NCBI GenBank assembly: GCA_002392405.1
Contig: DGGY01000029.1
Span: 1 to 23,886 of the forward strand
Source of the DNA: Treponema sp. UBA3862
GTDB taxonomy: Bacteria; Spirochaetota; Spirochaetia; Treponematales; Treponemataceae
Reading direction: 5' to 3'
Length of the DNA: 23,886 bases
Translations under genes and position numbers: made by a program
The notes under the pieces: generated by a model
Databases searched by the model: none
Told to the model about the DNA's origin: nothing
The model's input: the letters and a program-made list of their open reading frames with translations, nothing else
Part shown: piece by piece, positions 1-9,046 of the stretch
Numbering within the stretch: the first letter of the stretch is position 1
How the letters are laid out: the number at the start of each line of letters is the position of its first letter

Positions 1-1174
1 AACCAACACCAAGAGAAAGAAGAATTGAAACAATGTTCATTAATTCATTTTCCATTGTCTTAGAAAGACGTGTTGCAGCTCCAGATTCCTTTACAAAGTT
101 ACCGAAAGCAAGCATACCGATAAGAGGTGCTGCAGGCGGCAGGAGAAGGATTGTAAGGAGAAGAAGTACCATCGGGAAGAGGACTTTTTCAGCCTTTGAT
201 GGAGTTCTTGGATTTTCCATATGAATAAGACGCTGTTTTTTAGTTGTAAGAAGCTTCATAATCGGCGGCTGGATCATTGGAACAAGAGCCATGTATGAAT
301 AAGCAGCAACTGCGATTACAGCCATAAGTTCAGGAGCAAGTTTTCCTGAAACGTAGATTGATGTAGGACCGTCAGCACCACCGATAATAGCGATTGCACA
401 GGCCTGCATGATGTTATAGTTGAGGCCGAAGATATTCATTACTGCTACACCGAAGAGAGTAAAGAATACACCGAACTGAGCGGCACCACCAAGGAGTGCT
501 GTTTTAGGGTTAGCGATGAGCGGACCGAAGTCAGTCATTGCACCGATTCCCATAAAGATAAGCATAGGGAAGAATTCGTTTCCTACACCTGCTTTATAGA
601 TGATTGCAAGCATGCCGTCAGGAAGATTACCCATTCCGGCACCAACAGCGTTGATTAAAACAGTACCCATTCCGATTGGAATAAGAAGAAGAGGTTCAAA
701 TCCGCGTCCTGCACCAAGATAAATGATGAGGAAGCCCAGGGCCATCATGATAAATGACTGCCAGCCTGGAGCTCTTCCCCAGTCTGTTGCAGAAGCATGT
801 TCACCGGCTTCTGAAGCTTCCTGTGAAGCAGCAGCTTCTGCGGCAGCTTCATCAGCACTTTCAATGAACATTTTGTAAATACCGGTTGATTTTCCGATAT
901 TTTTAAGGAACTGAACAATATTGATATTGTGTTCTTCGCCCCAGTTTTCTGTACCTGAGATTACGCGTTCAAGACCTTCGCCAGAAGCAGCTGCAGGAGC
1001 AGAAGTTTCAGCAGCGGCAACTGCTTCACCAAGTACAACCGGAGTATCAGCTTCAACTTCTACAGTTGACTGTGCAAAAACTTTAGAACCTGCACTTAAT
1101 ACAAATGCAACTGCACAGATTGCAAAACAGAAGCTGAGAACCTGTTTCTTAAAATTTTTATTTAAATCCATCAT
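1..1174 (-). CDS. oadB: Sodium-pumping oxaloacetate decarboxylase, beta subunit (3' end cut by window)
   Basis: Integral membrane subunit that decarboxylates carboxybiotin and exports Na+, giving a sodium gradient from oxaloacetate breakdown. About 391 codons are visible before the left edge and the C-terminus is missing. Translation shows the family block [12 protein letters not shown], the stretch [15 protein letters not shown], and [15 protein letters not shown], which contains the Asp that the family uses for Na+ coupling. The N-terminus is unusual. It begins MMDLNKNF with a hydrophobic stretch ending KVFA-Q, which reads like a signal peptide. It is followed by a long Ala/Glu-rich segment that interrupts the normal short N-terminus between [14 protein letters not shown] and the first family helix. 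Two adjacent ATGs (1174 and 1171) are possible starts. It is last in the visible oadG-oadA-oadB series, 11 bp after oadA. The identification is secure; the signal-peptide role is inference. Confidence 0.95.
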   Translation of the reverse strand, partial: MMDLNKNFKKQVLSFCFAICAVAFVLSAGSKVFAQSTVEVEADTPVVLGEAVAAAETSAPAAASGEGLERVISGTENWGEEHNINIVQFLKNIGKSTGIYKMFIESADEAAAEAAASQEASEAGEHASATDWGRAPGWQSFIMMALGFLIIYLGAGRGFEPLLLIPIGMGTVLINAVGAGMGNLPDGMLAIIYKAGVGNEFFPMLIFMGIGAMTDFGPLIANPKTALLGGAAQFGVFFTLFGVAVMNIFGLNYNIMQACAIAIIGGADGPTSIYVSGKLAPELMAVIAVAAYSYMALVPMIQPPIMKLLTTKKQRLIHMENPRTPSKAEKVLFPMVLLLLTILLLPPAAPLIGMLAFGNFVKESGAATRLSKTMENELMNIVSILLSLGVG

Positions 1175-1185
1175 TTCAATAATCC

Positions 1186-1668
1186 TTAAGCGATTGTTGC
1201 AACAGCCTGTCCGTTAGCAACCTGAGTTCCAGTAGGAACAGTAAAGTGAATCTTACCGTTTGCTCCGGCCTTGATTTCAAGTTCCATCTTCATTGATTCA
1301 ATGATGATTACTGTCTGGTCAGCTGTTACAGAAGCACCTTCAGCTACAGCATATTTAAGGAGTGTACCTGCAACAGGAGCATTAACTGCTTTTCCGCCTG
1401 CAGGAGCTGCAGCAGGAGCCGGTGCCTGAGCCGGTGCAGCAGCAGGAGCCGGAGCAGCCTTTACTACACCGCCGATAGAAGCAATTACCTGGCCGTTAGA
1501 AATCTGTGTTCCTGCAGGAACTGTGTATGTAATTGTACCGTCAGCAGGAGACTTAACTTCAAGTTCCATCTTCATTGATTCAACGATGATGATTGTCTGT
1601 CCCTTAGATACTTTTGTTCCGTTTGCAAAGCACTGTTTGAGGAGAGTTCCTGCAACAGGAGCCTTTAC
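1186..1668 (-). repeat. Tandem duplication of the biotinyl-domain coding region in oadA
   Basis: The two carrier domains are still similar at the DNA level. The string TTCCATCTTCATTGATTC (plus strand) recurs at 1282 and 1564, an offset of exactly 282 bp or 94 codons. The intervening linker encodes alternating Ala and Pro. This points to an in-frame internal duplication. Confidence 0.85.
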
Positions 1669-3228
1669 ATCTTCTCCGCCGACAGAAACTGCAGCAGCAG
1701 GAGCAGCAGAAGCAGAAGCTTCACCGAAAGTAACATTGTATGGAGTTCCGTTAACTGTGATTGCGTCTCCGTTTGATGTAACCTGGTAAGACTGTCCGTT
1801 AACAGTAACTGTATAAGAACCATTTGAAGAAGCTGCTTTTGGAGCTTCCTTGAGACCGAATGTCTTTTCTGCATCAACAGGACCATTTGCACGTGTTTCG
1901 AAGAATTTTGTTGCAACCTTCGGGAACATTGCATATGTAAGAGTATCTTCAACAGAACCGTTTCCGCCGTTAGCCTTAGATTCTTCAACCATTTTGTCCC
2001 ATTCAGGAGCGATAAGGTCAGCTGGACGGCATTCAACTGCTTTTTCCATTTTGTTGAGTTCAAGAGCTTTTTTAACAAGGTCAGCATTTGGAGCTGCAGG
2101 GAGTTTACCGTATTTTCCTGTAAGAAGGTCACGGAATTCACCTGTCATGTTGTTGTAGCGTCCGAAGAGAACGTTGAATACAGCCTGTGTACCAACAATC
2201 TGAGATGTCGGAGTTACGAGCGGAACATAACCTACATCCTTCTGTACCAGTGGAAGTTCAGCGAGAACTTCATCGATTTTGTCAGAAGCACCCTGCTGTT
2301 TGAGCTGGCTTTCGAGGTTAGAAAGCATACCGCCCGGAACCTGTGATTTAAGGATACGTGTATCTGCACCAAGGAATTTAGATTCAAGTGAAGCATAATG
2401 CTTGCGTACTTCGCGGAAATAAGCGGCGATTTCAAGGAGGGCACCGATATCAAGACCAGTGTCATATTCAGTTCCCTTGAGCATTTCTACTACAGTTTCT
2501 GTAGGTGAATGAGATGTACCCATTGCCATTGCAGAAATTGCTGTATCAAGAACATCAGCACCAGCTTCTGCAGCCTTGAGAAGAGTTGCTACAGAAAGAC
2601 CTGTTGTTGCGTGTGAGTGAATTTCTACAGGAAGGTCAACCTTTGATTTAATTGCTTTAACGAGGTCGTAAGCTTCATACGGCTTTAAAAGACCTGACAT
2701 ATCTTTAATACAGATAGAATCTGCACCAAAGTCAGCATATGTTTTTGCAAGGTCAGCATAAATTTCTTTTGTATGATATGGAGTTGTGGCATAAGAAATA
2801 GCCATCTGAACATGTTTTCCAGTCTTTTTTGCAGCTTTTGTAGCGCGTTCAAGGTTGCGCGGGTCGTTGCAGGCATCAAAAATACGGAATACATCAACAC
2901 CGTTTTTAGAAGCAGTTTCAACAAACTTATCTACAACATCATCTGCATAGTGGCGGTAACCAAGGAGGTTCTGACCGCGCAGGAGCATCATGATTTTTGT
3001 ATCAGGCATTGCAGCATGGAGTTTGCGGAGACGTTCCCATGGATCTTCGTTAAGGAAGCGGATACAAGAGTCGTAAGTTGCTCCACCCCAGGCTTCAGCA
3101 GCCCAGTAACCGATTTTATTGATTTTTCCGGCGATTGGAAGCATATCAGCCAGAGTCATACGAGTTGCGTGAAGTGACTGTGTTGCATCACGCAGAACAA
3201 GTTCAGAAATACCAATTTTCTTAGCCAT
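1186..3228 (-). CDS. oadA: Oxaloacetate decarboxylase alpha subunit with two biotinyl domains
   Basis: Carboxyltransferase that moves CO2 from oxaloacetate to biotin for the membrane subunits. The 680 residues start with an HMGL-like TIM barrel (roughly 5-270). Its active site is visible: D14 in [14 protein letters not shown]175 in CIKDMSG (the lysine carboxylated in the family), and H204/H206 in [10 protein letters not shown] conserved PYC/OADA domain follows to about 470. A Gly/Ser/Asn-rich stretch then leads to two biotin carrier domains, about 521-586 and 615-680. Each has the motif ESMKMELE, with biotinylatable lysines K553 and K647, and an Ala/Pro linker joins them. Characterised OadA proteins normally carry one such domain, so the duplication is notable. 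The gene lies between oadG and oadB. The high-energy carboxyl group may also be supplied from pyruvate-carboxylase-type chemistry, but the adjacent oadG/oadB fix the assignment. Confidence 0.97.
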   Translation of the reverse strand: MAKKIGISELVLRDATQSLHATRMTLADMLPIAGKINKIGYWAAEAWGGATYDSCIRFLNEDPWERLRKLHAAMPDTKIMMLLRGQNLLGYRHYADDVVDKFVETASKNGVDVFRIFDACNDPRNLERATKAAKKTGKHVQMAISYATTPYHTKEIYADLAKTYADFGADSICIKDMSGLLKPYEAYDLVKAIKSKVDLPVEIHSHATTGLSVATLLKAAEAGADVLDTAISAMAMGTSHSPTETVVEMLKGTEYDTGLDIGALLEIAAYFREVRKHYASLESKFLGADTRILKSQVPGGMLSNLESQLKQQGASDKIDEVLAELPLVQKDVGYVPLVTPTSQIVGTQAVFNVLFGRYNNMTGEFRDLLTGKYGKLPAAPNADLVKKALELNKMEKAVECRPADLIAPEWDKMVEESKANGGNGSVEDTLTYAMFPKVATKFFETRANGPVDAEKTFGLKEAPKAASSNGSYTVTVNGQSYQVTSNGDAITVNGTPYNVTFGEASASAAPAAAVSVGGEDVKAPVAGTLLKQCFANGTKVSKGQTIIIVESMKMELEVKSPADGTITYTVPAGTQISNGQVIASIGGVVKAAPAPAAAPAQAPAPAAAPAGGKAVNAPVAGTLLKYAVAEGASVTADQTVIIIESMKMELEIKAGANGKIHFTVPTGTQVANGQAVATIA

Positions 3229-3265
3229 TTTATTCTTTTCCTTCTAATAAAAATATATAGATTGT

Positions 3266-3502
3266 TTATTTTCTTTCGCGCAGGGCAGTTGCGATTGCGG
3301 CAACTACAGCATTCTGATCTGCCGCACCTGTTACTGCAGCAGGACTTTCTGTTTTCGGTGCTTCTTTATCCAGTTTAAAAGCCTTTACTGCAAGACGAAG
3401 CAGATTCATGGCCCCGATAAGAATAATAAGGAAGCTGAAAACAACACCCATTCCCAGCAGAGTAAGAATTACACTCTGACCGAGCATTGAACCGATTGTC
3501 AT
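3266..3502 (-). CDS. oadG: Oxaloacetate decarboxylase gamma subunit (OadG family)
   Basis: Small membrane subunit that, in the family, holds the alpha and beta subunits together and supports their assembly. The 78 residues contain one N-terminal transmembrane helix (about residues 10-34, VILTLLGMGVVFSFLIILIG) followed by a short charged cytoplasmic tail. Length and layout match the family, which is poorly conserved in sequence; the call leans on its place directly before oadA (37 bp gap). The start is well supported: GGAGG lies a few bases before the ATG. It is the first gene of the operon and is preceded by a good promoter. Confidence 0.88.
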   Translation of the reverse strand: MTIGSMLGQSVILTLLGMGVVFSFLIILIGAMNLLRLAVKAFKLDKEAPKTESPAAVTGAADQNAVVAAIATALRERK

Positions 3503-3553
3503 ATTTCCTCCAGATAAAAATTACAAAAAAATTTTATTTAAAATATTAAAAAG

Positions 3554-3582
3554 AGTATAAATTATTGGAAAGCTTTATTCAA
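3554..3582 (-). promoter_or_regulatory. Sigma-70-type promoter for the oadGAB operon
   Basis: On the minus strand the hexamers TTGAAT and TATACT are separated by exactly 17 bp. They lie about 50 bp before the oadG start codon. The same -35 hexamer recurs in two other promoters in this window. Confidence 0.7.
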
Positions 3583-3616
3583 TAGACGGCGGTTTTAAGA
3601 ATATTGACGGTGAGCC

Positions 3617-3646
3617 CTGCACATTGACAGAGGTTTCTGCACATTG
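3617..3646. repeat. 10-bp direct repeat upstream of the oad promoter
   Basis: CTGCACATTG occurs at 3617-3626 and again at 3637-3646, 20 bp apart start to start (about two helical turns). It begins 35 bp upstream of the oadG -35 hexamer. The position and helical phasing suit an activator site, but the function is inferred. Confidence 0.4.
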
Positions 3647-3673
3647 CCTCTCTCTTCACTCTCCGCCACCGGT

Positions 3674-5623
3674 TCACTGACCGTTTTTATTTTTCAATCG
3701 AATAAACTTAATGAAATCTTCTTCCGGGAGCGGTGTTGAGTAATAATATCCCTGAATTGAATCGACATTGAGTTTTTCAAAGGTTTCTGCGGTATTTTTA
3801 TCTTCAATTCCTTCAATAAAGACTTCAAGTTTTAAGGCTTTGAGCATGTGAATCGTATCCTGAATTACACTCCACATTACAGGATTATGTATTTCATCAA
3901 CGAAAGATTTATCGAGTTTTACAACACTAAGCGGGAGACTGGTTACTTTTTTAATATTTGAATAGCCCGTTCCGTAATCATCAAGGGCAAAACTTACTCC
4001 AAGATTGTGGAGGGCATTAATGTTCTGTTCTACAATCTGGGCATTGTTGTCAGCAGAATCTTCCGTTATTTCAAAACGGATCTGTTCAGGAGATATTCCA
4101 TAATCATTTATATTTTCAAGAAATACATCAACAAGGTCTTTCTGAACACACTGATTTTTTGACAGGTTGATTTCAATATATTCAAGGCCAAGCTTTGCAA
4201 ACTCAGGAGAAGCGATAAAACGGCATACAGAGTTTAAAACAAATTCACCAAGACGGTAGATAAGGCCGTTTTCTTCAGCAACAGGAATAAAAATTGACGG
4301 AGGAATATAGCCGTAAACAGGGTCTTTTAAGCGCAGGAGAGCTTCACCTGATACAAAGCGTTTTTCTTTTACGCCCCAGGCAGGCTGGAAGAAAACTTCA
4401 AAATGATGGTTTTCAAAGGCATCTGAAATAATCTTTTCAATCTGGCTTTTAATTTTAAATTCCATTGAAGAGGCGGCATCTTTAATTAAAAGAGGAACTT
4501 CTGTCTTCCCGATGATTTTATGGAAATTGGCAAGGAAATACTCGTAAAAATTAATGTCATTTATGTCATCTGGTATTGTAAGAAGACAGACGCAGGCTTC
4601 AGGATGAAGTTCAAAATCAGAGTAAACCGTATTCTGAATAAGGACTTCATTAATTCTTGAAGCAGTGTCCTTTATCATCTTAAAGTCTGAAGAATCTGAA
4701 ACAATGACAAAAAAAGCATCACGGATGTAATAAATATCAAAATCATTCCGGTTAGGATATGTTATTGAAAAAAGGATGTCAGAAACATATTCAAGAAAGC
4801 CTCTGTAATTTTCCTGACCGATATACATTGAAATATTACTGTAATTCAATATCTTCACAAAAATAACATTACGCCTTCTTCCAAGCAAAAAGGTCTGACG
4901 CGTTTCAATTCCAAAAAGTTCAGCGGACTTTGTATTAACGGTTTTATTGATAAAAAGTTCAGGCCGTCTTGTAAAAAGATAAATCAGGAAGGCACAGTTA
5001 CTTAAGACAAAAAGTTCAATCTGCTTGTAAAGTCCCGGCCTGTAAGAAAAAGCAAACATGAAGTTTATTGCAAAAATAATCAGGGCAACAGAAACTTTTA
5101 CCAGCGGAATACTTTTGCGGTAAATAAAAAGAATAAAGATTCCTGCAAGTATAAAAGCCAGATTAGGAACAAAAAACAGCAGCATCAGGGAAGACTCATA
5201 TAAAACCATCGCCCCTGAAATGAAAAAGAATTTTTTTGTAAAAACATTCAGAACAATCAGAAAAAGCGGAAAGAAAGAAAAGAATGACATGAAAATTCTG
5301 AAAAACGGTTTAGCTGTAATTGATTTATAAATACCCACAGATGACAGAAGAAGAAGCACTGCAAAAGGGAATATAAAATTTTTGACAATAAGATAAAAAT
5401 ATCCTGTAAAATAGGCAGCATTTAGGGCAATTTCTGAATATTCAAGAGCAACTATGCCTGTAAAGGAAATTTTCAGGACGGCAGATATGAGGATAAGAGC
5501 CATTACAGCAATAAAGAGGCGGTTTGTTCTTCCTGCAGAACTTTTTTTGAAGAAAGTTGATAAAAGAAGAGTTGAAATGATAATCAGGGCACAGATATCA
5601 AAATAAAAGTTCATCACCTGCAT
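3674..5623 (-). CDS. 7TM membrane protein with degenerate GGDEF-like region and EAL domain (c-di-GMP phosphodiesterase)
   Basis: Predicted membrane-bound c-di-GMP phosphodiesterase of 649 residues. The first ~220 residues hold about seven hydrophobic segments, the first at residues 5-24, the second near 36-58 and the last near 205-220. A central region (about 240-370) has the length and spacing of a GGDEF fold but no GGDEF motif, so it is probably not a cyclase. The C-terminal EAL domain (about 395-640) looks complete: GEALLRL, EINLS, FEITED, DDYGTGYSN, KLDKSFV, IEGIED and QGYYYS supply the usual metal-binding and catalytic residues. It lies 3 bp after a close paralogue with the same layout and is almost certainly co-transcribed with it. 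The signal sensed by the membrane domain is unknown. Confidence 0.9.
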   Translation of the reverse strand: MQVMNFYFDICALIIISTLLLSTFFKKSSAGRTNRLFIAVMALILISAVLKISFTGIVALEYSEIALNAAYFTGYFYLIVKNFIFPFAVLLLLSSVGIYKSITAKPFFRIFMSFFSFFPLFLIVLNVFTKKFFFISGAMVLYESSLMLLFFVPNLAFILAGIFILFIYRKSIPLVKVSVALIIFAINFMFAFSYRPGLYKQIELFVLSNCAFLIYLFTRRPELFINKTVNTKSAELFGIETRQTFLLGRRRNVIFVKILNYSNISMYIGQENYRGFLEYVSDILFSITYPNRNDFDIYYIRDAFFVIVSDSSDFKMIKDTASRINEVLIQNTVYSDFELHPEACVCLLTIPDDINDINFYEYFLANFHKIIGKTEVPLLIKDAASSMEFKIKSQIEKIISDAFENHHFEVFFQPAWGVKEKRFVSGEALLRLKDPVYGYIPPSIFIPVAEENGLIYRLGEFVLNSVCRFIASPEFAKLGLEYIEINLSKNQCVQKDLVDVFLENINDYGISPEQIRFEITEDSADNNAQIVEQNINALHNLGVSFALDDYGTGYSNIKKVTSLPLSVVKLDKSFVDEIHNPVMWSVIQDTIHMLKALKLEVFIEGIEDKNTAETFEKLNVDSIQGYYYSTPLPEEDFIKFIRLKNKNGQ

Positions 5624-5626
5624 ATT

Positions 5627-7585
5627 CTATTCCTCCCCTTCTTTTAAAATTTTCCTGTTATGCAGGACAATAAAATCAAGGAAGTCTTTTTCAGGAAGCG
5701 GCTTAGAATAGTAAAAGCCCTGAATGTAATCACAGCCAAGTTCCTTAAAGAAATCAGCTGCCTGTTCATCTTCAACACCTTCAACAAGAACCTTTTTATT
5801 CATTTTTTTGAACATACTTACAGTTTCGCGGATGATGATGTTCATTTTTTCGTTTTTCCATTCATCAACAAAACTTTTATCGAGTTTAATAATATCAAGC
5901 GGAAGCTCTGTAACCCTTTTGATATTAGAATAACCTGTTCCATAATCATCAAGGGAAAATGAAACTCCCCTTTGTGCAATTGCATTGATATTGTAATCAA
6001 AAACAAGAGGATTAAAATCAGCGGCTGTTTCAGTTATTTCAACATTGATTTTTTGAGGAGCAATCAGGTATTTTTCCATTCCTGCGTCAATTTTTTCAAG
6101 CAGATTATCTTCAATTGCCTGCACAACAGAAAGATTAAGTTCAATGTATTCAAGTCCCAGGGAATCAAAATCACAGCGCGAAATAAAATTGAAAACTGCA
6201 TCAAAAACAAAATCCCCTATTTTATGAATCGCACCGCTCACTTCAGCAGCAGGAATAAAAAGCCCCGGAGAAACAAAACCGTATTTTTCATCAATAAGAC
6301 GGATGAGAGCTTCTGCACAGGTAAAAGTATTTGTTTTTGTATTATAAATCGGCTGATAATACATCTGGAATTTTCTTCCGCTGATGGCATCTTTAATAAT
6401 GTCGTCCATATTGATTTTAATTAAAAAGTCTCTGGAAGATGCAATATCAGAAAAAGCAAGGACTTCATTAGTCTGGAAAACTGCATTATCGAAATTCAGG
6501 ATAAAATTTAAGAGAGTCGGTATGTCATTAAAATCTTCAGGACAGTTAGCAAGACAGATTTTTGATTTAAGAAGAATCTCCATCTTCTCAATTTTCTGCG
6601 GCTCTTTTAAAATGATGCAAAGTCCTTCTGCAACGGCATCAAGATATTCACGGCTGAGCTCAGATGAACAGACAGCAAAAAAGCCTTCATCAAGGTAAAA
6701 AAAATCATGAACACTGCCCGGACACAGCATATAAAACTTATTGACCAGCTGGGAAAGAAGCATACGGATTACATGAGGCTTATAGCGGTTTTTGAGATCA
6801 TTGAAACCGGCGATTCTTATAAAAATGATATCGTAATCTTCTTTTAGAATAAAAACTTTCTTAAGCTGTTCTTTAAAAGCTGTAAGATTTAAAAGCCCTG
6901 TAGTATGATTTACAGTTTCTTCAGGACGCTGAATTACAAGAGTAATCAGGAACATCGGAAAAGCAAGTGAGAAAACTTCAATCCTAATCTGAGGATGAAA
7001 ATACTGAAAAACAGAACCTGCAGCAGGAAGGATAAAAACACTCAGAAATACACAGAATTTTGACCTTGGAATAAAGCTGAGACTTTTTATCAGTTTAAAT
7101 ACAATGTTTATGTAAAGGAAAAGATGACAGAGGTAATAAAACTCAAAATACTCCCCGCGCCTAAAAACAAAACGTGAAGAAATACTGAAAAGATTATTTG
7201 TAAAGGAATTTGAAAAAACTAAAAAAATCTGTACGGCACAGATTAAAAGCCACGGACCGCGTACAGAAAGACGGTTTTTAAACTCATTCCAGGAAGTACA
7301 GCAGGTATTAATAAAAATAGAATAAAGAAAAACAGAAGAACTGAAGAATATAAAATAAAGGTAAGTGCAGACGGCAATAATAAAATAATTATCATGTCCC
7401 TGAACGCTAATGGAAGGAAAAACACAGCAGATTATGTCAGCAATTCCCGAAAAGAAAACTGTAAAAAGAAGGAAAAGAAAAATTTTATTTGATATTCCGT
7501 GTACTGCTTTCCTTAAAAAAAGTGACAATATAAGAAAGAAAAGCAGTACGGTTGAGCAGACATCAAATGCAAGTACATAATCCAT
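5627..7585 (-). CDS. 7TM membrane protein with degenerate GGDEF-like region and EAL domain (paralogue)
   Basis: Second membrane-anchored EAL protein, 652 residues, same architecture as the downstream gene. About seven hydrophobic segments span the first ~220 residues. A GGDEF-like region without the signature motif follows (about 230-380). The EAL domain (about 395-645) has AEALIRL, ELNLSVVQ, VEITET, DDYGTGYSN, KLDKSFV, VEGVED and QGFYYS, so the catalytic set appears intact and c-di-GMP hydrolysis is expected. The pair looks like a tandem duplication that has since diverged, especially in the membrane part. No convincing Shine-Dalgarno precedes the ATG. Instead a promoter -10 ends 9 bp before it, suggesting a leaderless or nearly leaderless mRNA. 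Confidence 0.9.
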   Translation of the reverse strand: MDYVLAFDVCSTVLLFFLILSLFLRKAVHGISNKIFLFLLFTVFFSGIADIICCVFPSISVQGHDNYFIIAVCTYLYFIFFSSSVFLYSIFINTCCTSWNEFKNRLSVRGPWLLICAVQIFLVFSNSFTNNLFSISSRFVFRRGEYFEFYYLCHLFLYINIVFKLIKSLSFIPRSKFCVFLSVFILPAAGSVFQYFHPQIRIEVFSLAFPMFLITLVIQRPEETVNHTTGLLNLTAFKEQLKKVFILKEDYDIIFIRIAGFNDLKNRYKPHVIRMLLSQLVNKFYMLCPGSVHDFFYLDEGFFAVCSSELSREYLDAVAEGLCIILKEPQKIEKMEILLKSKICLANCPEDFNDIPTLLNFILNFDNAVFQTNEVLAFSDIASSRDFLIKINMDDIIKDAISGRKFQMYYQPIYNTKTNTFTCAEALIRLIDEKYGFVSPGLFIPAAEVSGAIHKIGDFVFDAVFNFISRCDFDSLGLEYIELNLSVVQAIEDNLLEKIDAGMEKYLIAPQKINVEITETAADFNPLVFDYNINAIAQRGVSFSLDDYGTGYSNIKRVTELPLDIIKLDKSFVDEWKNEKMNIIIRETVSMFKKMNKKVLVEGVEDEQAADFFKELGCDYIQGFYYSKPLPEKDFLDFIVLHNRKILKEGEE

Positions 7586-7594
7586 ATATACTAT

Positions 7595-7623
7595 ATTTTA
7601 CACCCGCTCTTTAAGGAATTCAA
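7595..7623 (-). promoter_or_regulatory. Promoter for the tandem EAL genes
   Basis: Minus-strand TTGAAT and TAAAAT are separated by 17 bp. The -10 ends 9 bp before the ATG of the EAL gene at 7585, so the transcript would start at or within a few bases of the start codon. Confidence 0.6.
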
Positions 7624-7631
7624 AACTTATT

Positions 7632-8411
7632 TTAGAACAAATCTTCCATACCGTAGAGCTTACCGCACGAAAGCTCACCGGAAGCAATTTTTGAAGAGAG
7701 TTTTTCAAGAGCCACTACACTGCCCTTTGCAAAACCTTCACGGCTACGTGCACGATGAGTAAGTTCAATAGAGTCAGCCGGAGAATCAAAGAATACAGTA
7801 TGAGTTCCAGGTACAAATCCAATGCGCGTTGAAGATACATGAAGTTCATTTGCCTTAGGCTTTTCATGGAAGGCGTCAAAAACCATTTCAGTCTTTGATT
7901 TATTGCCGTTCATAACACGGCGTGCAACTTCAAGTGCAGTTCCCGACGGACTGTCAGCCTTCTGGTTATGATGAGCTTCCCAGACAGCAACATCGTAGTC
8001 AGAATATTCAGCCATAATGCGGGAAGCTTCCTCAACGATTTTGTAGAACATATTAACACCAATAGAAAAGTTAGAAGAGCGCATGCAGATGCCGTCTGAA
8101 GAAGCACAGAGTTTTTCGATTTCACTTTCAGAAGAAGCCCAGCCTGTAGTTCCGCAAACAACAGGAATACCGAGAGGAATAAGGGCCTTGAGATTAGTGA
8201 TTACGGCAGTCGGATGAGAGAATTCAATTACGCCTTCAGCCCCGCTTTTTTTAACAGCTTCAGCCACAGCCTGACCGTCACCCGCAGCAACAAGATTTGT
8301 GGCATCTTTTGCCATAACATCAACAGTAGCAACAATTTCATGTCCCATAGCCTTAGCACACGATTCAATCATGTGCCCCATTTTTCCATATCCTACAAGT
8401 GCAATTTTCAT
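7632..8411 (-). CDS. dapB: 4-hydroxy-tetrahydrodipicolinate reductase
   Basis: NAD(P)H-dependent cytoplasmic reductase of the lysine/diaminopimelate pathway, making tetrahydrodipicolinate for lysine and peptidoglycan. The N-terminal Rossmann domain opens with LVGYGKMGHMI (GxGxMG-type nucleotide loop). VIEFSHP and VCGTTGW are the usual dinucleotide/substrate contacts. The catalytic signature EAHHNQKADSPSGTA lies near residues 145-159 and carries the His pair and the active Lys. Length (259 residues) fits the family. Two ATGs abut (8414 and 8411). GGAG is six bases from the second but only three from the first, so I start at 8411. The lysine-pathway kinase lysC lies in the same window but is not adjacent. 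The neighbouring channel and EAL genes have no evident link to it. Confidence 0.96.
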   Translation of the reverse strand: MKIALVGYGKMGHMIESCAKAMGHEIVATVDVMAKDATNLVAAGDGQAVAEAVKKSGAEGVIEFSHPTAVITNLKALIPLGIPVVCGTTGWASSESEIEKLCASSDGICMRSSNFSIGVNMFYKIVEEASRIMAEYSDYDVAVWEAHHNQKADSPSGTALEVARRVMNGNKSKTEMVFDAFHEKPKANELHVSSTRIGFVPGTHTVFFDSPADSIELTHRARSREGFAKGSVVALEKLSSKIASGELSCGKLYGMEDLF

Positions 8412-8428
8412 CATTTACTCCATAAAGC

Positions 8429-8447
8429 CCCGCCAGTTTCGTGCGGG
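8429..8447 (-). promoter_or_regulatory. Small GC hairpin in the dapB leader
   Basis: CCCGC and GCGGG are separated by 9 bases, just upstream of the dapB Shine-Dalgarno. It would form in the leader RNA. It resembles no known lysine riboswitch and may be a relic of the palindromic repeat family found elsewhere in the window. Confidence 0.3.
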
Positions 8448-8466
8448 AATTATATTGAATGAAGAG

Positions 8467-8475
8467 ATTGTAGCA
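8467..8475 (-). promoter_or_regulatory. Extended -10 promoter element for dapB
   Basis: Minus-strand TGCTACAAT matches an extended -10 (TGn followed by TACAAT). The -35 region at 17 bp (TATTCC) is weak, as is common with extended -10 promoters. The implied leader is about 50 bases. Confidence 0.45.
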
Positions 8476-8522
8476 GAAAAACTGTTTTTGGAATACAAAA
8501 AAAGGTATATAAAAGCAGTAAC

Positions 8523-9044
8523 TTAATTCACGACTTCATCAAATAATGCTTCGTAAAGAGTTGCCATGTCGCTGTTTGTTTTTTTGATTGTTGCACTCAT
8601 TCTTTTTGCAAGGCACAGCATAACGCGGTAGCCTAAAACAGGTTCTTTTTCACACAGTTCCTTAAACTTTTTGCCTGTAAGCGTGCAGGTACGGCAGTCT
8701 GTTACAGCAACAACTGTTGCTCCGCGGGTATCGGTAGAAATAAGTGCTGTTTCACCGAAGAAAATCCCCATTTCTGCAGTAAGGTTTGCAAGGGCGATTT
8801 TGTCTCCTGCCATTGTGTTGCGAAGTACCTGAACTTCACCTGCAGTAAGGATATAAAAACTTTCGCCCTTCTCGCCTTCTTTTATGATTTCAGAGCCGGC
8901 CTTAAATGTTTCTACCTTAAGCTGTTCATAAACCATTTTAAGAATACGGCAGTCATTTTCATCATCTGCCTTAAAATCGTGAAAAAGCTGGAGTTTTAAA
9001 AGCTTTGGAAGAACTTCTTCAAATACATCTAAACCTTCTGCCAT
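8523..9044 (-). CDS. Free-standing cyclic nucleotide-binding domain protein
   Basis: A 173-residue cytoplasmic protein that is essentially one CAP-ED (cNMP-binding) domain. The beta-roll runs from about residue 43 to 135. It contains GESFYILTAGEVQV and the phosphate-binding cassette FGETAL...RGATVVA (F96 to about A113) with the conserved Arg (R107) that contacts the cyclic phosphate, so binding of cAMP or cGMP is plausible. There is no helix-turn-helix, so it is not a CRP-type transcription factor. An N-terminal helical stretch (about 1-40) and a C-terminal helix (about 140-173) flank the roll. It follows the channel gene by two bases, with GGAGG inside the end of that gene, so the two are translationally coupled. 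It may be the detached sensor subunit of that channel. That is inference from context only. Confidence 0.85.
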   Translation of the reverse strand: MAEGLDVFEEVLPKLLKLQLFHDFKADDENDCRILKMVYEQLKVETFKAGSEIIKEGEKGESFYILTAGEVQVLRNTMAGDKIALANLTAEMGIFFGETALISTDTRGATVVAVTDCRTCTLTGKKFKELCEKEPVLGYRVMLCLAKRMSATIKKTNSDMATLYEALFDEVVN

Positions 9045-9046
9045 TA

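Noticed and set aside
921..1217. Plus-strand open frame antisense to oadB
   Set aside because: It is a shadow of the oadB coding frame, rich in Ala/Ser/Thr from the Ala/Glu-rich region, with no family match I recognise.
1665..2141. 158-codon minus-strand open frame
   Set aside because: Shifted-frame shadow within oadA, dominated by Leu and Gln from codon-position bias.
2773..3177. 134-codon plus-strand open frame
   Set aside because: It lies wholly within oadA on the opposite strand; oadA is certain.
5972..6424. 150-codon plus-strand open frame
   Set aside because: Antisense to the conserved EAL domain of the second phosphodiesterase; residue composition is not protein-like.
7522..7527. 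GTGACA resembling an ECF -35 box
   Set aside because: It is on the plus strand inside a coding region and no GTGTC follows 16 bp later.
8299..8526. Plus-strand open frames around the dapB start
   Set aside because: They overlap dapB and its promoter and lack a ribosome site or recognisable domain.
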